Below are positions 61,615 to 64,000 of a stretch of 64,000 nt of DNA, one piece after another. Source of the stretch: Hymenobacter psoromatis (lineage in GTDB: Bacteria > Bacteroidota > Bacteroidia > Cytophagales > Hymenobacteraceae); the NCBI RefSeq assembly GCF_020012125.1, contig NZ_JAIFAG010000001.1, positions 1,922,001-1,986,000 of the forward strand. Reading direction: 5' to 3'. Position 1 is the stretch's first letter. The number at the start of each line of letters is the position of its first letter. The translations under genes were made by a program, and so were the position numbers. The notes beneath the pieces are model-generated. The model was not told the DNA's origin and did no database searches. It saw only the letters and a program-made list of their open reading frames with translations.

Positions 61615-63054
61615 TCAGAAGGCCGCTTGGGGCAGAATAATCCGGATGATACTGAATTCGGCGGGCCGCACGGCCGCCAGGCCCATTTCAACCACCAGGC
61701 GGCCCGCCAGGATGTCGGCGGCCGTCATGGTTTTACCCAGCCCCACCACCACGTAGAAAGCCTGCGCGGGCTTCGCGCCCTGCAAAGCGCCCTGCCGCCA
61801 AAGCAGGTTCAGGAAATTCTCAACCGTGGCCTGCACCCGCATCCAGGTAGCGGCATCGTTGGGCGCGAACCCGAAGGACGCGATGCCTTTCTGAACCGAC
61901 TCTCTCACAAACAGGAACAGCCGCCGCACGCTCACGTAGCGCCACTCATTGTCGTTGCCGGCCAGGGTGCGCGCGCCCCACACTAGCGTGCCCTTGCCCG
62001 CGAAGGCCCGGATGGCATTCACCGACTTACCGCTCGCCGCGTCCACGGTCAGCTTGGTCAGCTCGGCATCGGTCAGGGCGTGGGTCAGCTTGGTAACGTA
62101 GTTGATGGCCACGTTAGCGGGCGCTTTCCATACGCCCTGCTGGCTATCAACGGCGGCGTAAATGCCCGCCAGGGCGGCGCTGGGCGGCAGCCGGCAAGGC
62201 AGGCCACGGATAGCAGTAAGGGCCTGTTGATACCGTGGGGGATTGCTGCTGGCCAGCGCACTAAGCTTGGTCGTAACGGCCGCGTTGGTGTGGAGAAAAT
62301 ACTGCACGTCGGTCTGGTTTTCGTCCACCAAAAAGGGCAGCGCGGTATCCAGGTTGGGTGCGTAGGCCGCGCCGTAGCTCAGGTTCTCGGTGCCCACGCC
62401 GTGCGCCCGAAAATTGCCAATGGCAGTCAGCAAGCTAGCCTCCGGGTTGAGCAGCGACACGTCGCCGCCGTGCACGTCCAGCACCACAAACCGGTCCTGT
62501 AGCTGCGCGCACTGCGCCAGGGCTAGGTCGTGCAGCAACTTAAAGTCGGCAATATCCGCGAGAAGCTGCGCCTCCGGGAATACCAGCAGCGTGGGCTCAT
62601 CGAACGCCCGCACTGCTTGCAGTCCCGCTACCAGCTCGCTGGCTACCAAGGCAGTACCCAGCGCTTGGTACGCGCCCACCGACACCAGGTAGCACGGGCC
62701 GCCCCCATTGCCGAAGTATAGCTGCAAAGCGTAGTGCAGCAAGTACCGTGAACGGTCGGCCACCGCCAGGCTAGCCGCCGCGCTCAGCGCCAGTGGGTGT
62801 CCGGCCGCATCCTGTTGCTCCCGGATGGTGACGGTGAGGCCAGTTTCGGGCTGCGGCCCGCCAAACAGCTGCTCATATTCCAGCAGCGACTTGATGCGAG
62901 TCGGCAGCAGGTGCAAATCGTTGGCAATGAGCTTCTGGGCCTGCTGCGTGTACCCAATGAAGGCCGGAACAGCGGTTGCCACGGACGCTATCGAGGGCGG
63001 AAATCCAGAAATTTCCTCGCTATACACCCCTGGCGTGTGAAAGGTCGGTACCAT
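61615..63054 (-). CDS. phage-tail-sheath-like protein (contractile injection system)
   Basis: 479 aa from ATG63054. It opens VPTFHTPGVYSEEISGFPPS, then IASVATAVPAFIGYTQQAQK: the N-terminal signature of tail sheath proteins of extracellular contractile injection systems. The C-terminal sheath domain has TFVWGARTL-like GTLVWGARTLAGNDNEWRYV and VRRLFLFVRESVQ. No tube, baseplate, spike or ATPase gene is beside it: dnaG is on one side, a K+ channel on the other. A TAGTTTCG box is 40 nt upstream. Confidence 0.9.
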   Translation of the reverse strand: MVPTFHTPGVYSEEISGFPPSIASVATAVPAFIGYTQQAQKLIANDLHLLPTRIKSLLEYEQLFGGPQPETGLTVTIREQQDAAGHPLALSAAASLAVADRSRYLLHYALQLYFGNGGGPCYLVSVGAYQALGTALVASELVAGLQAVRAFDEPTLLVFPEAQLLADIADFKLLHDLALAQCAQLQDRFVVLDVHGGDVSLLNPEASLLTAIGNFRAHGVGTENLSYGAAYAPNLDTALPFLVDENQTDVQYFLHTNAAVTTKLSALASSNPPRYQQALTAIRGLPCRLPPSAALAGIYAAVDSQQGVWKAPANVAINYVTKLTHALTDAELTKLTVDAASGKSVNAIRAFAGKGTLVWGARTLAGNDNEWRYVSVRRLFLFVRESVQKGIASFGFAPNDAATWMRVQATVENFLNLLWRQGALQGAKPAQAFYVVVGLGKTMTAADILAGRLVVEMGLAAVRPAEFSIIRIILPQAAF

Positions 63055-63093
63055 GTGTTTTAGAGGGGATGGGTGGCTGGGTAAGTGAAGCGC

Positions 63094-63101
63094 CGAAACT
63101 A
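63094..63101 (-). promoter_or_regulatory. -7 box TAGTTTCG of the sheath gene
   Basis: TAnnTTCG variant on the minus strand. Confidence 0.45.
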
Positions 63102-63149
63102 CGCGAAAGTCACTGAAAATCAACCCTAAATCTCTAATCGGCCCTCCCC

Positions 63150-64000
63150 TCACGCATTGCGCGCCACCACCGTCCCCAATAGTTGCGCTAGCTGATTATC
63201 CAGCTTGGTTAGCTCATTATAGCGCAGCAGCGCGTTCAGCTTCTCATTCTCATCGAGGCGCGGGTCGTTGAGCTGGGCCAGGCACTGCTGGCGCTCGCGC
63301 TGCACGTGGCACTTGTTGAGGCGCAGGATGGCATTATCGCAGGCTAATTGAATGAGGTTCAATTCAGTAGGCACGTAAATATCCTTAATGCGCCAGTTGG
63401 GGCTGAGGTCGTAGCGCTCGGTGGCAAAGTCGGCCAGCAAGTTGCGGATGGGCGCGTCCTCGTGGTGGGCCAGCAGGCGCAGGTCGGGTAGCTGGCCTTG
63501 CAAAAACCCCTCGCGGCATTCGGCCCATAGCTGGGCGTAGAGCGGCGTGCGCAGCGGCGTGCCGTCCAGCTGGCTCAATAAATAATGCGCCACCGTCACC
63601 TCGGGCTGCACCTCGTGGGGGCCATAAAGCACCAGCAGGCGTAGCACGGCCTGCTCGCACTGTTGCAGCACGTCGAGCGGGTGGTCCAGCGCATCAGGGT
63701 CGGTGGTGGGGCCGGCAAGTTGGGATTTCTCCGCCTCCGAGCCGTGGGTGGCCCCGTACATGGCCATTTCAATCTCCTCCTCGGGCGTGAGGGGGCGGCT
63801 GGCCGCGGCGGGGGGGGTAGGGCCGGATGCGGCGCTGGGGCCGGAGCCCCTACCCCCCTCCTCGGGCCGGGCCTTGGCCGGACTACCCGTTTTGAGCAGC
63901 TTATTATACTCGGTGATAATCACCTGCTCCTCAAAGCCGAACACGCTGGCTGTTTGCTGCAAAAACACCTGGCGCTTGAGGCCGTCGGGCACTTTGGCGA
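63150..64000 (-). CDS. dnaG: DNA primase DnaG, C-terminal part (N-terminus beyond window)
   Basis: 283 codons, open at the right edge (AKVPDGLKRQVFLQQTASVF). The C-terminal helicase-binding domain of Bacteroidota DnaG is clear (QVIITEYNKLLK; LPLTPEEEIE-like linker; LNLIQLACDNAILRLNKCHV). A Pro/Ala/Gly-rich linker with CTACCCC words separates the RNA-polymerase domain part from the C-terminal domain. Makes RNA primers for replication. Confidence 0.9.
   Translation of the reverse strand, partial: AKVPDGLKRQVFLQQTASVFGFEEQVIITEYNKLLKTGSPAKARPEEGGRGSGPSAASGPTPPAAASRPLTPEEEIEMAMYGATHGSEAEKSQLAGPTTDPDALDHPLDVLQQCEQAVLRLLVLYGPHEVQPEVTVAHYLLSQLDGTPLRTPLYAQLWAECREGFLQGQLPDLRLLAHHEDAPIRNLLADFATERYDLSPNWRIKDIYVPTELNLIQLACDNAILRLNKCHVQRERQQCLAQLNDPRLDENEKLNALLRYNELTKLDNQLAQLLGTVVARNA

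Overview
The window looks like a chromosomal segment of a high-GC member of the Bacteroidota, most likely Hymenobacter or a close relative (Cytophagales). The basis is: the gene families present (DUF3822 next to coaD, DUF4199, a WD40/OmpA outer-membrane protein, a fused IcmF-type mutase, BLUF, DUF6134, a YbiT-type ABC-F protein); promoters that fit the Bacteroidota -7 box TAnnTTTG (or TAnnTTCG); many genes without a visible Shine-Dalgarno; and roughly 64% GC. I see no rRNA, tRNA, CRISPR array, integrase or intact transposase.

Layout. 1-9143: a cut-off RecD-like helicase, a thioesterase, a Nudix hydrolase, DUF3822-coaD, DUF4199, ABC-F, a beta-barrel protein, 3-hydroxyacyl-CoA dehydrogenase and msrA. 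9198-13804: a nonsense-interrupted membrane gene, dapD, a glycosyltransferase, fabH and a DtxR-type regulator. 13813-20075: an SDR/epimerase/TIGR04283 glycosyltransferase operon, DUF547, DUF6134, rhodanese, a RibD-C reductase and a TIGR04282 transferase. 20289-34609: housekeeping (mnmE, gltA, OmpA, queE, folD, MscS, DUF805, lepA) with small and membrane proteins. 34726-35662: Uma2 and a frameshifted SMI1/KNR4 gene. 35793-39212: icmF. 39213-44780: an AT-richer accessory island of toxin-antitoxin type genes. 44911-64000: aldo/keto reductase, OmpA, two polysaccharide clusters, corA, surE, M14 peptidase, BLUF, ribBA, a K+ channel, an isolated contractile-tail sheath gene and the 3' part of dnaG.

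The island is the most unusual part. Two cargo units (a 143-aa orphan, and a small protein plus a putative ADP-ribosyltransferase) sit behind icmF, and each is followed by an in-frame copy of the icmF 3' end (45 bp and 174 bp). The 174-bp copy differs from the native tail only at synonymous positions. Next come DUF4145, a broken higB with intact higA, a second higBA pair, Fic, and a decayed second Fic start, with four copies of a GC-rich hairpin repeat between them. This looks like stepwise cassette-like gain of toxin-antitoxin modules.

Across the window there are also: a strongly over-represented CTACCCC/GGGGTAG word; degenerate 7-bp-period repeats, two of which lie inside essential-type genes (mnmE, icmF); a perfect 76-bp palindrome; and several unrelated long inverted repeats in intergenic gaps. 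In several genes the start codon lies 4-7 nt after the -7 box, suggesting leaderless mRNAs.
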